Made by a program: the position numbers and the translations under genes. Under the pieces are notes generated by a model. It was given only the letters and a program-made list of their open reading frames with translations. It was not told the origin of the DNA and searched no databases. This document shows positions 10,407 to 18,816 of a stretch of 64,000 nt of DNA, piece by piece. The stretch comes from Rufibacter sp. XAAS-G3-1 (GTDB lineage Bacteria > Bacteroidota > Bacteroidia > Cytophagales > Hymenobacteraceae): assembly GCF_013623775.1 (NCBI RefSeq), contig NZ_JABFAM010000009.1, positions 62,001 to 126,000 on the forward strand, written 5' to 3'. Position 1 is the stretch's first letter. Each line of letters starts with the position of its first letter.

Positions 10407-10446
10407 CCGTTTTGGGCTGTTTCTTTCAAAAACAAACCCAAAACGG
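10407..10446. repeat. Palindrome family copy between convergent genes
   Basis: CCGTTTTGGGCTGTTT, a short loop, then AAACAAACCCAAAACGG. It lies between the ends of the + gene at 10386 and the - gene at 10481, where a two-way terminator is expected. Confidence 0.75.
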
Positions 10447-10480
10447 AGAAGAAGAAGTACCCTTATCTACTTTTCAGGGA

Positions 10481-10735
10481 TTACTGTTTCGCTGCTACTA
10501 CGGCCCGCTGTAAGCCTTCCGGGGTCAAACGGCAGAACAAAGACATCTCTGGGGACTGGTCTAACTCCACCAGTTTCTTGACACTAAGGTCTCTCATTTC
10601 CTGCTCAATCTCACCCAGGGAAAGCCCCGGCGTCTTCTCAGAGATTGCCGCGGCATCAATGGGCCAATTTATTTTATTTTCCTGGTCTTGCACTACCGCA
10701 TACATTGCTTTCAAAATTCTGCTCTCTTTGGCCAT
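10481..10735 (-). CDS. Small winged-helix-like hypothetical protein
   Basis: 84 residues from ATG 10735 (MAKESRILKAMYAVV); the longer open frame upstream is not needed. The pattern of an N-terminal helix, a WPIDAAAISEKTPGLSLGE segment like a helix-turn-helix, EQEMRDLSVKKLVEL as a recognition-type helix, and a strand LFCRLTPEG resembles a winged-helix DNA-binding fold. The LTPEG word is common at the wing of such domains. There is no partner gene. The role as a regulator is inference from pattern only. Confidence 0.6.
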   Translation of the reverse strand: MAKESRILKAMYAVVQDQENKINWPIDAAAISEKTPGLSLGEIEQEMRDLSVKKLVELDQSPEMSLFCRLTPEGLQRAVVAAKQ

Positions 10736-10861
10736 ATTCTTCCGTTTTAAACAAGTGGTTTCAAAATGAATCCTGGAGGAGACCTGCCCCCTCCTCCCCT
10801 GCATGTACGGATGCCGGACAAGGAGGATTATAATTCAAGCTGGACACTCCCCTATGGTCAC

Positions 10862-10943
10862 CCTGAAAGGATCTTGTGGGCGTACTGGAAAGGCTTTTAA
10901 TAAACGCTACTACTGCTCACTCACAGGATCTTTCCAAGATGAC
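10862..10943. repeat. Palindromic repeat CCTGAAAGGATCTTGTGGGCG, copy 1
   Basis: Starts with CCTGAAAGGATCTTGTGGGCG (split CCTGAAAGGA / TCTTGTGGGCG) and ends with the mirror ACAGGATCTTTCCAAGATG. The same 21-bp start and mirrored end occur at 28373-28457, while the central 40 bp differ. Confidence 0.8.
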
Positions 10944-10965
10944 ATATAGGTAAGAGAATGCCCTC

Positions 10966-11440
10966 CTATCCATCCATCCGCAGGTTGTTTACTGGGTTGA
11001 GCGTGGCTGCTTTAAGCGCTTGGAAGCTCACCGTCAGGAAGGCGGCCAAACCGGCCAGGAGCACCGCGGCCGCAAAAAACCAGTACGGAATATCAATGCG
11101 GTAAGCAAAATCTTCCAGCCACTTCCGCATGGCGTACCAGGCAAGTGGCATCGCAATTAGGGCGGCAAAAAGAACCAGTTTGAGGAAGTCTCTGGACAGT
11201 AAGGTTACAATGGAAGAAGTCTCCGCGCCCAGGATTTTCCGGATACCGATTTCTTTTTTCCGGCGCTCGGCCGCGTAGGCCGCCAACCCAAACAGTCCCA
11301 GACTTCAGACAAAGATGGCGATGCCCGTGAGTCAGCATCGGTCTCATACTCTTTAGAGAAAGGCCGCCCGGCCAATACCTTTACATCAAGGGTGTTCAGG
11401 TAATTGAGATCCACCATCAGCATACTTACCCCCTGGGGAC
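10966..11440 (-). pseudogene. Broken MacB/FtsX-type ABC transporter permease
   Basis: On the minus strand, 11286 down to 10966 encodes the typical C-terminal FtsX domain (RRKKEIGIRKILGAE, three hydrophobic segments, NPVNNLRMDG end). Upstream in the same frame the reading is GIAIFV-stop-SLGLFGL: a TGA at 11305-11307 replaces a residue inside the conserved GLFGLAA region. A different frame further upstream (to about 11435) encodes GVSMLMVDLNYLNTLDV and LAGRPFSKEYETDA, typical of the periplasmic MacB_PCD domain. The gene has thus suffered a stop, a frame change and the loss of its N-terminal half. It is a decayed remnant; no ATPase partner is present. Confidence 0.85.
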
Positions 11441-11499
11441 GTTCTTGGGCAAATATGAGCTTTAAGAACTTTGAAGGAAAACTCATTCTCCGGATTGTT

Positions 11500-11846
11500 C
11501 TGTTACTGCTCACCTATCGTCCTTACCTTCGCAACTGCAGTCGCTCCGGAAAGGATTCAACCAGATCAACAGCACGTTCCTGACCATCAACAAGGAAAAA
11601 GAAACCCAACACCAGCAACGCATTCTGGAACTGGTAAATTCAAAAGACATATTGCCGCCTAATCAAGGAAATTCCCCCTGGAGGATTGCCCAAACGAGCG
11701 ATGAGGCAGTGAGCGAAGCTCATAAAGAGGGGTGTTTACAAAGGAGAACTTGCACTGCAGATAAGTACGGACAGGTCGCGACCTGTCCTCACGCATTCCT
11801 GGTCATAACGTTTGGAGGAGATATTCCCTTTCTTTTTTCATGGTAA
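11500..11846 (+). other. Possible coding fragment joined to a palindromic repeat
   Basis: A + strand frame reads LSSLPSQLQSLRKGF, later INKEKETQHQQRILELVNSKD, and runs to a stop at 11846. The first part is protein-like (amphipathic, charged) but has no plausible start, and its end runs through the inverted repeat at 11756-11904. I interpret it as a leftover of another decayed gene beside the permease remnant, but I cannot name it. The remaining gap to 12019 shows only an imperfect palindrome copy at about 11958-11992. Confidence 0.3.
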
Positions 11847-11904
11847 AGGATTTGGTAATGGCCAGCGCATAGGACAGGTCGCGACCTGTCTGTACTTATC
11901 TGCA
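11756..11904. repeat. 149-bp element with inverted ends and GGTCGCGACC cores
   Basis: The left end TGCAGATAAGTAC-GGACAGGTCGCGACCTGTCC is mirrored at the right end (GGACAGGTCGCGACCTGTC-TGTACTTATCTGCA). Each end also contains the self-complementary core ACAGGTCGCGACCTGT. The roughly 80 bp between them carry no gene. This looks like a small non-autonomous element or a composite palindrome. Confidence 0.75.
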
Positions 11905-12019
11905 AAAGTAAATTCCTCTTAACGCCACTTTTTACAGGCAATTAGCAATAACGATTCGTTTTCAACCTCTTTTCACAAAATCAGCCCTAAAACCACCTTC
12001 TTCCCATTCTCTCAATCCT

Positions 12020-13198
12020 TCAATCTCTCAGTAACCGCCACATAGCCAGCAACCCAAACAGCGGCCCGAGGGCCAGAAACAGAAACCAGTAGGTAGGTGC
12101 CACCTTCCCCTGCAAGCTGCGCAGGAACTGGATGCTAACAATGGTAATGGCAAAGCCGAGGGAATTGACAATGGTGAGCGCGGTTCCTTTGGCCTGGGCG
12201 GGGGCGTTCTGCGCCACCAACGTGGAGAATTGCGGCGAGTCCATGACCACGGCCAAGCCCCACACCAACAGCAAGCTTAGAAAGAGAGACAAGTTCAACT
12301 GCAGGAGCCACGGCGAAAGCAGACAGCACCCCATAGAAATGGCCAAAGCTCCGAACGCAGTTCTGCCGCTCCCGATACGGCCGGAAAGATAACCGCCCGC
12401 CACGCACGCCACGGCCCCTATCGCAATGATGGTAAAAGACAGCAAAGGATTGTTGAGCGGGGTTTCTGGATGCTCCTCGGCGTACAAGGCCAGGATAACG
12501 GGTACAAAAGCCCAGAACGTATACAGTTCCCACATGTGCCCGAAGTACCCGAACGCGGCCGCCCTGAAGTCTTTTTGCTTGAAAATATGGAAAAAGGCCG
12601 TGAAATCTGGCTGGCTGCTTCGGCTCCTGAACGGGCCATCTGGCACCAGCAGAAACAAACCCAGTCCGCCCAGCACGGCCAAGCCCGAGGTGGCCCAAAT
12701 GACATACCGCCATGGCAGCCCCTGGGTGAGGCTTTTGAGCAGGTGCGGAAACGCCGTGCCCAACACCAAGGCACCCACTAAGAACCCCAGCGCCTTGCCC
12801 AATCCTTTCTGGTGGTAATCTGCGGCTATTTTCATGCCCACCGGGTAAATACCGGCCAGGCAAAAACCCGTAAGAAACCGGGACAGCAGCAACGTGGAAA
12901 GCCCCTCGGCCCCCAGCAAACTCACGTTAAATCCCGCACCCACCACCGCGCACACCAGAAACACGGTAGACGGCGAGAACCGGTCTGCAATGGTGAACAC
13001 GGCAAACACCAACGTACCCAGAATAAAGCCCAACTGCACCGCCGAGGTCAAATGGCTGAGCGAACTGGCCTCCAACTGAAACTGCGGAATCAACTCAGGC
13101 AGCACCGCATTGCCCGCAAACCACAGCGAGGTGCAGGCAAATTGCGCCAGGACGATGGTGGGGAGAATGTGTTTGGGGATGCTTTGGCTGCTCTTCAA
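12020..13198 (-). CDS. MFS transporter
   Basis: 392 residues from ATG 13198 (MKSSQSIPKHILPTIVLAQF), rich in hydrophobic segments consistent with 12 membrane helices. The first half contains LSRFLTGFCLAGIYPVGMK, the usual signature of the MFS N-terminal bundle helices 4-5, and the second half shows GGYLSGRIGSGRTAFGAL, a helix 8-9 loop. It resembles permeases of the cyanate/nitrate-nitrite or general sugar-efflux type, but the substrate cannot be read from sequence. No regulator or enzyme lies next to it. The codon use matches the surrounding genome. Confidence 0.88.
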   Translation of the reverse strand: MKSSQSIPKHILPTIVLAQFACTSLWFAGNAVLPELIPQFQLEASSLSHLTSAVQLGFILGTLVFAVFTIADRFSPSTVFLVCAVVGAGFNVSLLGAEGLSTLLLSRFLTGFCLAGIYPVGMKIAADYHQKGLGKALGFLVGALVLGTAFPHLLKSLTQGLPWRYVIWATSGLAVLGGLGLFLLVPDGPFRSRSSQPDFTAFFHIFKQKDFRAAAFGYFGHMWELYTFWAFVPVILALYAEEHPETPLNNPLLSFTIIAIGAVACVAGGYLSGRIGSGRTAFGALAISMGCCLLSPWLLQLNLSLFLSLLLVWGLAVVMDSPQFSTLVAQNAPAQAKGTALTIVNSLGFAITIVSIQFLRSLQGKVAPTYWFLFLALGPLFGLLAMWRLLRD

Positions 13199-13277
13199 AA
13201 GATTAGATGATTGTCTCGAAAGCGAAATAATAGATATAGGCTACTCTGAGGCTGAACTGAGTAGCCGTACTTGTACT

Positions 13278-13601
13278 TCAATCTACGAAGGTTTCTTTGA
13301 TCACCGCTTTGCAAGCAGCTATCTCCGTTGCATTCAGTTTTTCCAGCACTTTTATGATCCTGACTTTATCAATGGTTCTGATTTGGTCAATGACTACCCA
13401 CCCCGTCTGTTTGTTGTGTTTCACCTGCACGCGGGTAGGATAAAGGCGGCTTTTGGTGGTCATGGGCGCCACCACGACGGTTCTCAGGTGGTGGTTCAAT
13501 TCATCGGGCGACACCACTACGCAGGGCCTTGTTTTCTGGATTTCGCTGCCCATGGTAGGGTCTAGGTTCACCAACACGATCTCATATTGGTTTATGTCCA
13601 T
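13278..13601 (-). CDS. mazF: MazF/PemK-family endoribonuclease toxin
   Basis: 107 residues. It opens INQYEIVLVNLDPTMGSEIQKTRPCVVVSP, the standard MazF/PemK start (xGDIxxVxLxPxxGxEQxxxRPxVVxS); then VVVAPMTTK and a GWVVIDQIRTIDKVRI segment, the conserved strand with D-Q-I-R-x-I-D. Family members cut mRNA at short motifs. Its start overlaps the antitoxin stop by 10 bp (13592-13601), a typical translationally coupled toxin-antitoxin order. It should be expressed from the promoter and operator upstream of the antitoxin. Confidence 0.93.
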   Translation of the reverse strand: MDINQYEIVLVNLDPTMGSEIQKTRPCVVVSPDELNHHLRTVVVAPMTTKSRLYPTRVQVKHNKQTGWVVIDQIRTIDKVRIIKVLEKLNATEIAACKAVIKETFVD

Positions 13602-13837
13602 TCCTCGAAGCTTTCTTCCCCGAACACATCATCTAGCAAGAGTTGGTCTTCTCCCTTCTCGTGCATTTTCTGGAAGGCCTGGCCCCACCCTTTCCGTGGT
13701 GCCTCCACCGGTTTCAGCACAATCTGCCCTTCTTCCAGAATAAGCTCCACTTTGTCTTTGATGTTGTACCTCTCCAAAATAGACTTCGCCAACCGGAGCC
13801 CTTTTGAATTCCCTATTTGAATGATGGATACTTCCAT
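13592..13837 (-). CDS. mazE: MazE-type AbrB-fold antitoxin
   Basis: 81 residues from ATG 13837. The N-terminal half (VSIIQIGNSKGLRLAKSIL and KDKVELILEEGQIVLKP) is the swapped-hairpin AbrB/MazE DNA-binding fold with the characteristic IGNSxGxRxxK motif. The C-terminal 35 residues are acidic and tryptophan-containing, as expected for the toxin-binding tail. It precedes and overlaps mazF. Autoregulation through the palindrome at 13848-13874 is likely. Confidence 0.92.
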   Translation of the reverse strand: MEVSIIQIGNSKGLRLAKSILERYNIKDKVELILEEGQIVLKPVEAPRKGWGQAFQKMHEKGEDQLLLDDVFGEESFEEWT

Positions 13838-13847
13838 GGTGCTTCTG

Positions 13848-13874
13848 TTATGTAGTTACAAAGTTATTACATAA
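13848..13874 (-). promoter_or_regulatory. mazEF promoter inside a palindromic operator
   Basis: TTATGTA (13848-13854) and its mirror TACATAA (13868-13874) flank, on the minus strand, TAACTTTG (13866-13859), a perfect Bacteroidota -7 box. It sits 21 bp before the mazE ATG. A MazE-MazF complex bound here would cover the promoter. The motif is seen; the regulation is inferred from the family. Confidence 0.7.
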
Positions 13875-14015
13875 ACGTTTGGCATCAAGATATAGTTTGA
13901 TGAACATCAATTGTATGTGGCTGTCGGTACTAAACAGGTAGTATTTCAAAGTTCTTCAATCTGGCAAGTGAAAGTTCTGGCATGTCTTATTTTTGTAATG
14001 ATAGTTTTAGTTAAT

Positions 14016-14220
14016 GAAGCTGTTTAGAGTTTTGCGCCTGTTTTCCTGAAAACACCCTGAAAACGGCGGTACAAGCGGATGCTTGCGGCAGTATGCCAAT
14101 AACGGCCTCTTGTTTTTGGCCTGTTTTCATAAAAGTAGCCTAAAAACGATGGCATTGGCTGACGCTTGCCCCAGAGGAATTGCTTTAAATGCCGGTTCAT
14201 GAAAAACTCTAAACAGGTTC
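14016..14220. mobile_element. 205-bp MITE-like repeat with terminal inverted repeats, copy 1
   Basis: Left end GAAGCTGTTTAGAG and right end CTCTAAACAGGTTC form 14-bp terminal inverted repeats with one mismatch. Inside lie two copies of the main palindrome and the word GCGGATGCTTGC. A second copy is at 60329-60530, and a partial, inverted copy is at 34752-34895. The rest of the gap 13838-14367 holds the mazEF operator and otherwise nothing I can identify. Confidence 0.75.
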
Positions 14221-14367
14221 AATTATCTGAGTGGGAGGCTCCAAGAATTCTTGAACAGTCTTCCACTTTTTTAGGCAAACCCCTAATGTTAATGGCTTAC
14301 CAAATTTTCAGGTTTTTTATCTTTTGCTTTTACCCTAAAAATTTGTTATGATGTAAAAAAATAATTT

Positions 14368-15261
14368 ATGAAAGAAATTGAGAACCCGTGGCAGAATTTA
14401 CCACATCTTCCACCCTATGTTTTGCCTCAAGATAAAGAAGTGGTCGAAGCTTATAACCTTAATAATATAAATACAACCTATAAATTGAGAGTGGATGTGA
14501 TGCCAGTGCCCTTTATTGGAGATGTAAAAAATAGTGAAATTGTAATTTTACTAGCGAACCCAAAATTCGTAGATGAATGGGTGGAAATAGAACGAAACCA
14601 TCCAATAGTTAGAGAAAAATATTTAAAGGTTTTTGCGCATAACAGTGATTTCCCATTCTTTTGTTTAGACCCAAGTTTAAAATTTGGAAACGAATATGGT
14701 TTAGGTGAAAAATATTGGCGTGATAGATTGAAGGATTTAAATGACTACTATAATTCGGAGGATGAAGTCTTAAAGAAGATTTCCGTTATTCAATTTAATC
14801 CTTATAGTTCAGTTAATTTTAAATCAACAAAAAAGCTTAGTTCACAAGATTATAATTTCTATTTAGTAAGAAAGGCAATCGAAAGAAATGCCAAAATCAT
14901 TTTAGCAAGAGGAAAGAAACTATGGCTGAAAAATGTCCCAGAATTGCAGTATTACCCATATTTAACACTAAAGAGCCATATAAACACATATCTTTCTAAG
15001 CAAAATTGTCCTGACTTATTCAAAAATTCAAATAACATGAAGAAAAACGATTCGGAAGGAATTCAAAACTTTACAGTATACCCTATAAGAAAAAACAAAG
15101 ACGAGGATTACGACACTCTTATCATTAGTGGCAGCGGAAGAAGTTTTTCAAACTGCAAGCTGGAAGTTAGCGAAGGAGTTGCAATTTTTAGGAGTAAGTC
15201 TAATGAAGTCGAAGGAGTATTTTCTTTAAATAAATTTTTTATCATTAATGATTATTCGTAA
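14368..15261 (+). CDS. A+T-rich orphan protein, possible horizontally acquired gene
   Basis: 297 residues from ATG 14368. The DNA is visibly A+T rich (one 60-bp line hand-counted at 30 percent G+C) against about 50-55 percent in neighbours. Near residue 46 it has MPVPFIGDVKNSEIVILLANPKF, and later VIQFNPYSSVNF and KIILARGKKLW. A Pro-Phe-x-Gly start followed by a hydrophobic strand ending in Asn-Pro recalls uracil-DNA-glycosylase-like folds of unknown specificity, a weak resemblance only. It lies between mazEF/MITE DNA and thyA, and ends in the strong two-way terminator at 15302. I do not assign a function. Confidence 0.75.
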   Translation: MKEIENPWQNLPHLPPYVLPQDKEVVEAYNLNNINTTYKLRVDVMPVPFIGDVKNSEIVILLANPKFVDEWVEIERNHPIVREKYLKVFAHNSDFPFFCLDPSLKFGNEYGLGEKYWRDRLKDLNDYYNSEDEVLKKISVIQFNPYSSVNFKSTKKLSSQDYNFYLVRKAIERNAKIILARGKKLWLKNVPELQYYPYLTLKSHINTYLSKQNCPDLFKNSNNMKKNDSEGIQNFTVYPIRKNKDEDYDTLIISGSGRSFSNCKLEVSEGVAIFRSKSNEVEGVFSLNKFFIINDYS

Positions 15262-15301
15262 AAATTAGAAAATTATAATTGATAATTCCTTTATCGCTTA
15301 A

Positions 15302-15352
15302 TAACAAAACCAGCAAAACAACATGCTGCATGTTGTTTTGCTGGTTTTGTTA
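15302..15352. terminator. Two-way terminator with 25-bp perfect arms
   Basis: Arms 15302-15326 and 15328-15352 are perfect mirror images around a single T. Inner words are CAGCAAAACAACATGC and its complement. It lies exactly between the convergent stops of the orphan gene and thyA and would form a very long hairpin in either transcript. Confidence 0.85.
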
Positions 15353-15356
15353 GCCA

Positions 15357-16151
15357 TTACACCGCCACCGGCGCCTTAATCCCCGGCCACGGCTGATACT
15401 CTTCCAGCGTGAAATCCTCAAAAGAAAACCCGAAAATATCTTTCACCTCAGGGTTCAGTTTCATCTTGGGCAGTGGGCGCGGCTCGCGGGAAAGCTGAAG
15501 CTCGGTTTGCTCCAGGTGGTTCGTGTAGAGGTGCGTGTCGCCGCCCGTCCAGATGAATTCGCCGGGTTCCAGGTCGCAGACTTGGGCCACCATCATGGTG
15601 AGCAGCGCGTAGGACGCAATGTTGAAGGGCACACCCAAAAAGACATCCGCACTACGTTGGTAGAGCTGGCAGCTTAGTTTGCCGTCGGCTACGTAGAACT
15701 GGAAGAACGCATGGCAGGGCGGCAGTTTCATGTTGTTCACCTCGGCCACATTCCAGGCACTCACAATCAGGCGGCGCGAGTCGGGGTTGCGTTTGATCTG
15801 GTCAATGACCTGGGTGATCTGGTCAATGTGGCCGCCGTCGGGCGTGGGCCAGGAACGCCACTGCGACCCGTACACCGGCCCCAGGTCGCCGTTTGCATCG
15901 GCCCACTCGTTCCAGATGCTTACGCCCCGCTCCTGCAGCCAGCGCACGTTGGTTTCGCCGCGCAAAAACCACAGCAGTTCATAGATGATCGACTTGAGGT
16001 GCACCTTCTTGGTGGTCACCAACGGGAAACCTTCCTGCAGGTTAAACCGCATCTGGTGGCCGAACACACTAAGCGTACCGGTGCCGGTACGGTCTTCTTT
16101 CTTCACGCCGTTGTCCAGAATGTGGCGCATCAAATCTAGGTAAGCCTGCAT
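15357..16151 (-). CDS. thyA: Thymidylate synthase
   Basis: 264 residues from ATG 16151, the same length as the Escherichia coli enzyme; a longer open frame upstream begins with unrelated sequence and is rejected. It makes dTMP from dUMP using methylene-tetrahydrofolate. The catalytic cysteine is Cys146 in [12 protein letters not shown], exactly the E. coli number. The folate/dUMP-binding [12 protein letters not shown] at 20-31, [19 protein letters not shown] and the C-terminal end PVAV are all present. No dihydrofolate reductase gene follows in the window. The stop is 5 bp from the terminator arm. Confidence 0.98.
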   Translation of the reverse strand: MQAYLDLMRHILDNGVKKEDRTGTGTLSVFGHQMRFNLQEGFPLVTTKKVHLKSIIYELLWFLRGETNVRWLQERGVSIWNEWADANGDLGPVYGSQWRSWPTPDGGHIDQITQVIDQIKRNPDSRRLIVSAWNVAEVNNMKLPPCHAFFQFYVADGKLSCQLYQRSADVFLGVPFNIASYALLTMMVAQVCDLEPGEFIWTGGDTHLYTNHLEQTELQLSREPRPLPKMKLNPEVKDIFGFSFEDFTLEEYQPWPGIKAPVAV

Positions 16152-16296
16152 ATGTTTAAGTAGGAATTGAGAATTAGGAATGGGTGCTTCAAGATAGGAA
16201 AAAGTGGACATTCGGTTAGCCGAAGATAGAAACTACTTTCCCACAAAAAAGAACGGTAGACCCATGTTGGTGTAGTAGCCGCTTCTGAAATTACGT

Positions 16297-16332
16297 AGTT
16301 TTCAGCTACTTTCAGGAAAATAGCCTTAAAAA
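16297..16332. repeat. Palindrome family copy between divergent genes
   Basis: AGTTTTCAGCTACTTT, loop, then GAAAATAGCCTTAAAAA. It lies between thyA and the DUF885 gene, which diverge, so here it cannot be a simple gene-end terminator. Confidence 0.6.
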
Positions 16333-16440
16333 GAAGTACTTATACGCGCATCCATCTTTTTGCTCCTGCCGTTGGAGAAGGAGCTACGGCACCTCCCATT
16401 TCCTGTCTATATGGAGGCACCAAACCAAAGAACCTTACCT

Positions 16441-18234
16441 ATGAGAACATTTTTGCTGATAACGCTTCTGGCGGGCGCGCTCCTGTCTTGCCAGAAGAAA
16501 TCAGAGACCGCCACGGCCGCCAACGTCGCCGACAATCCCCAACTGGCCACCTTGTTTGAGAAATACTGGGATCAGAACGCCCGGTTCTTCCCCCTGGAGG
16601 CCACCGCCCAAGGCGACAACCGCTACAACCACCTGTTGCCCAATGACAACACCAAATCTTTCCGCGACAGCCTCCAGACGTTCTACCAGCAGCACCTGGA
16701 TCAGCTGCACCAGTTTGACCGCGCCAGCCTGAATGCGAACGACCAAACCAGCTATGACATCTTTCAGTACGAGATGCAAACCCGGCTGGAGGGCCTCAAG
16801 CTGAATACCTGGATGATGCCCTTTCAGCAGTTCTGGGGCTTGCCGCTCACCATGGGGCAACTGGGTTCGGGCACCGGAAACCAGCCGTTCAAGACCACCA
16901 AAGACTACGAGAACTGGCTGGGCCGCGTGCAGGGCTTCACCGTCTGGGCCGACAGCGCCATCGCCAACTTCCGCCAAGGCATGGCCGCCGGGGTGGTGTT
17001 GCCCAAAACACTGGTGACCAAAATGATTCCGCAGATGCAGAGCATGGTCGTCACCGACCCCACCAAAAGCCTGTTTTACGGCCCCATCCAGAACTTCCCT
17101 GCCGAGGTTCCCGCCGCTGACCGCCAGCGCCTGACCCAAGCGTACCAACAGGCCATTACAACCCAACTGGTACCCACGTATCAGAAACTAGCCACGTTCC
17201 TGCAACAGGAATACCTGCCCAAAGCCCGCACCAATACCGGCATCAGTGAAATTCCGGGGGGCGGAGACCTCTACAAATACTACGTCAAGTACTGGACTAC
17301 CACCGATAAATCTGCCGGTGACATCTACAAAACCGGTCAGCAGGAAGTGAAGCGCATCAATGCCGAAATGGTGAAGGTGAAAGACCAGGTGGGCTTCAAA
17401 GGAGACATGGCCGCATTCTTCACCTACCTGCGCAGCAACCCCAAGTTCACCCCGTTCAAAACGCCCGAGGAAGTCCTGAACGCCTTCCGCAGCATCCAGG
17501 CCAAGATTGAGCCTAACCTTTCTAAGATGTTCGGGCGCACGCCTAAAACACCTTTTGAGATAAGACAAACCGAAGCCTTCCGGGCCGCCTCCGCCTCTGC
17601 CGAGTACAACCAAGGCTCGCCAGACGGCACCCGCCCCGGTATCTTCTACGTGCCCATCCTAAACGCCGAGGAGTTCGCCACCACCTCGGGCATGGAGTCG
17701 CTGTTCCTGCACGAAGCCATTCCAGGCCACCACTACCAAATCTCGCTGCAGCAGGAAAACGAGCACCTGCCTAAGTTCCGCCGCTTCAGCTGGTACGGGG
17801 CCTACGGCGAAGGCTGGGCGCTCTACACCGAATCCCTGGGCAAAGAACTGGGCCTCTACACTGATCCCTACCAGTACATGGGTGCCCTGGGCGATGAAAT
17901 GCACCGTGCCGTGCGCCTGGTGGTAGACGTGGGCATGCACACCAAAGGCATGACCCGCGAAGAAGCCATCCAGTACATGCTGGACAACCAGCCCATCTCC
18001 GAAGAAGGTGCCATCGCCGAGATTGAGCGCTACATGGCCATCCCCGGACAGGCCCTCTCCTACAAAACCGGCCAGCTTAAAATCAAGGAACTCCGCGAGA
18101 AATACCAGAAAGACCTAGGCGACCAGTTCAAACTCGCCTCCTTCCATGATGAACTGCTAAAGGACGGGAACATGCCTTTGAGTATCATTGAGCAGAAAAT
18201 GGACGACTGGGCGAAGCAGCAGAAACCGCAGTAA
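16441..18234 (+). CDS. DUF885-family peptidase-like lipoprotein
   Basis: 597 residues from ATG 16441, chosen because it opens a lipoprotein signal with the lipobox ALLSC (Cys 18 region, LAGALLSCQKK); the longer frame upstream is rejected. DUF885 proteins are secreted and look like metallo-carboxypeptidase/oligopeptidase relatives. The hallmark HEAIPGHH (residues 424-431) is present, preceded by SLFL. Downstream, YGEGWALYTESLGKELG supplies the conserved Glu segment of the zinc-binding site. It probably acts in the periplasm or on the membrane surface. Peptidase activity is inferred; the substrate is unknown. It is a single gene followed by a terminator. Confidence 0.9.
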   Translation: MRTFLLITLLAGALLSCQKKSETATAANVADNPQLATLFEKYWDQNARFFPLEATAQGDNRYNHLLPNDNTKSFRDSLQTFYQQHLDQLHQFDRASLNANDQTSYDIFQYEMQTRLEGLKLNTWMMPFQQFWGLPLTMGQLGSGTGNQPFKTTKDYENWLGRVQGFTVWADSAIANFRQGMAAGVVLPKTLVTKMIPQMQSMVVTDPTKSLFYGPIQNFPAEVPAADRQRLTQAYQQAITTQLVPTYQKLATFLQQEYLPKARTNTGISEIPGGGDLYKYYVKYWTTTDKSAGDIYKTGQQEVKRINAEMVKVKDQVGFKGDMAAFFTYLRSNPKFTPFKTPEEVLNAFRSIQAKIEPNLSKMFGRTPKTPFEIRQTEAFRAASASAEYNQGSPDGTRPGIFYVPILNAEEFATTSGMESLFLHEAIPGHHYQISLQQENEHLPKFRRFSWYGAYGEGWALYTESLGKELGLYTDPYQYMGALGDEMHRAVRLVVDVGMHTKGMTREEAIQYMLDNQPISEEGAIAEIERYMAIPGQALSYKTGQLKIKELREKYQKDLGDQFKLASFHDELLKDGNMPLSIIEQKMDDWAKQQKPQ

Positions 18235-18266
18235 AGCTTCGGTTTGATTGAGAAGATTTTTGTACA

Positions 18267-18302
18267 AAGAAAGCCCGCGGCATAGTTGCTGCGGGCTTTC
18301 TT
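18267..18302 (+). terminator. Hairpin terminator after the DUF885 gene
   Basis: AAGAAAGCCCGC (18267-18278) and GCGGGCTTTCTT (18291-18302) form a 12-bp stem with a 12-nt loop, 33 bp after the stop. Confidence 0.8.
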
Positions 18303-18816
18303 GATTGTGATAGAACTAACGCTCAACTTTTAAATCACCCCCTTTTCTCCAGCAGATACTCCCCCTTTGAAGGGGGTGAAGGGGATGTTTACACCCGCCG
18401 GTCACACGCATTCCATCGCCATTGGCACAGACGCGCGTAAGACCTTCGGACACTACGAGGTCTTCTGAGCGATCGCTACAACGGTGAGAACCACAACTCC
18501 CCTCCTAATTTTGGAGGGGTGCCCGAAGGGCGGGGTGGTCAACACTGTAACCTCCAAAGGTAAAATCCTTTAAATCAGAAAAATTTGCTATGTTTATAGG
18601 CGTGCACTTTTTCCTGGAAAGTCTGTTTTAGGCCTATTTTTTGCAAAACATCCCCAAAACAGGCTAACATAAATACACCAGAAAACAAGATGCGGAAGGA
18701 TATTTGAAGGCATCTGTTGTTTTTAGCGTATTTTTGCCAACCCAAACCTGAAACACCACGCGTAAGAAGGCCTAAAAATCTCAAGAACACGTACTTACAG
18801 TAGCCTATTATATTTT
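18303..18816. repeat. Gap filled with short palindromes; no gene seen
   Basis: Contains CCCCCTTTGAAGGGGG at about 18361-18376, CCCCTCC-TAATTTT-GGAGGGG at about 18499-18520 and a palindrome-family copy CTGTTTTAGGCCTATTTT ... AAAACATCCCCAAAACAG at 18623-18662. ATTATATTTT just before the next start may hold its -7 region. I see no coding sequence. Confidence 0.6.
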
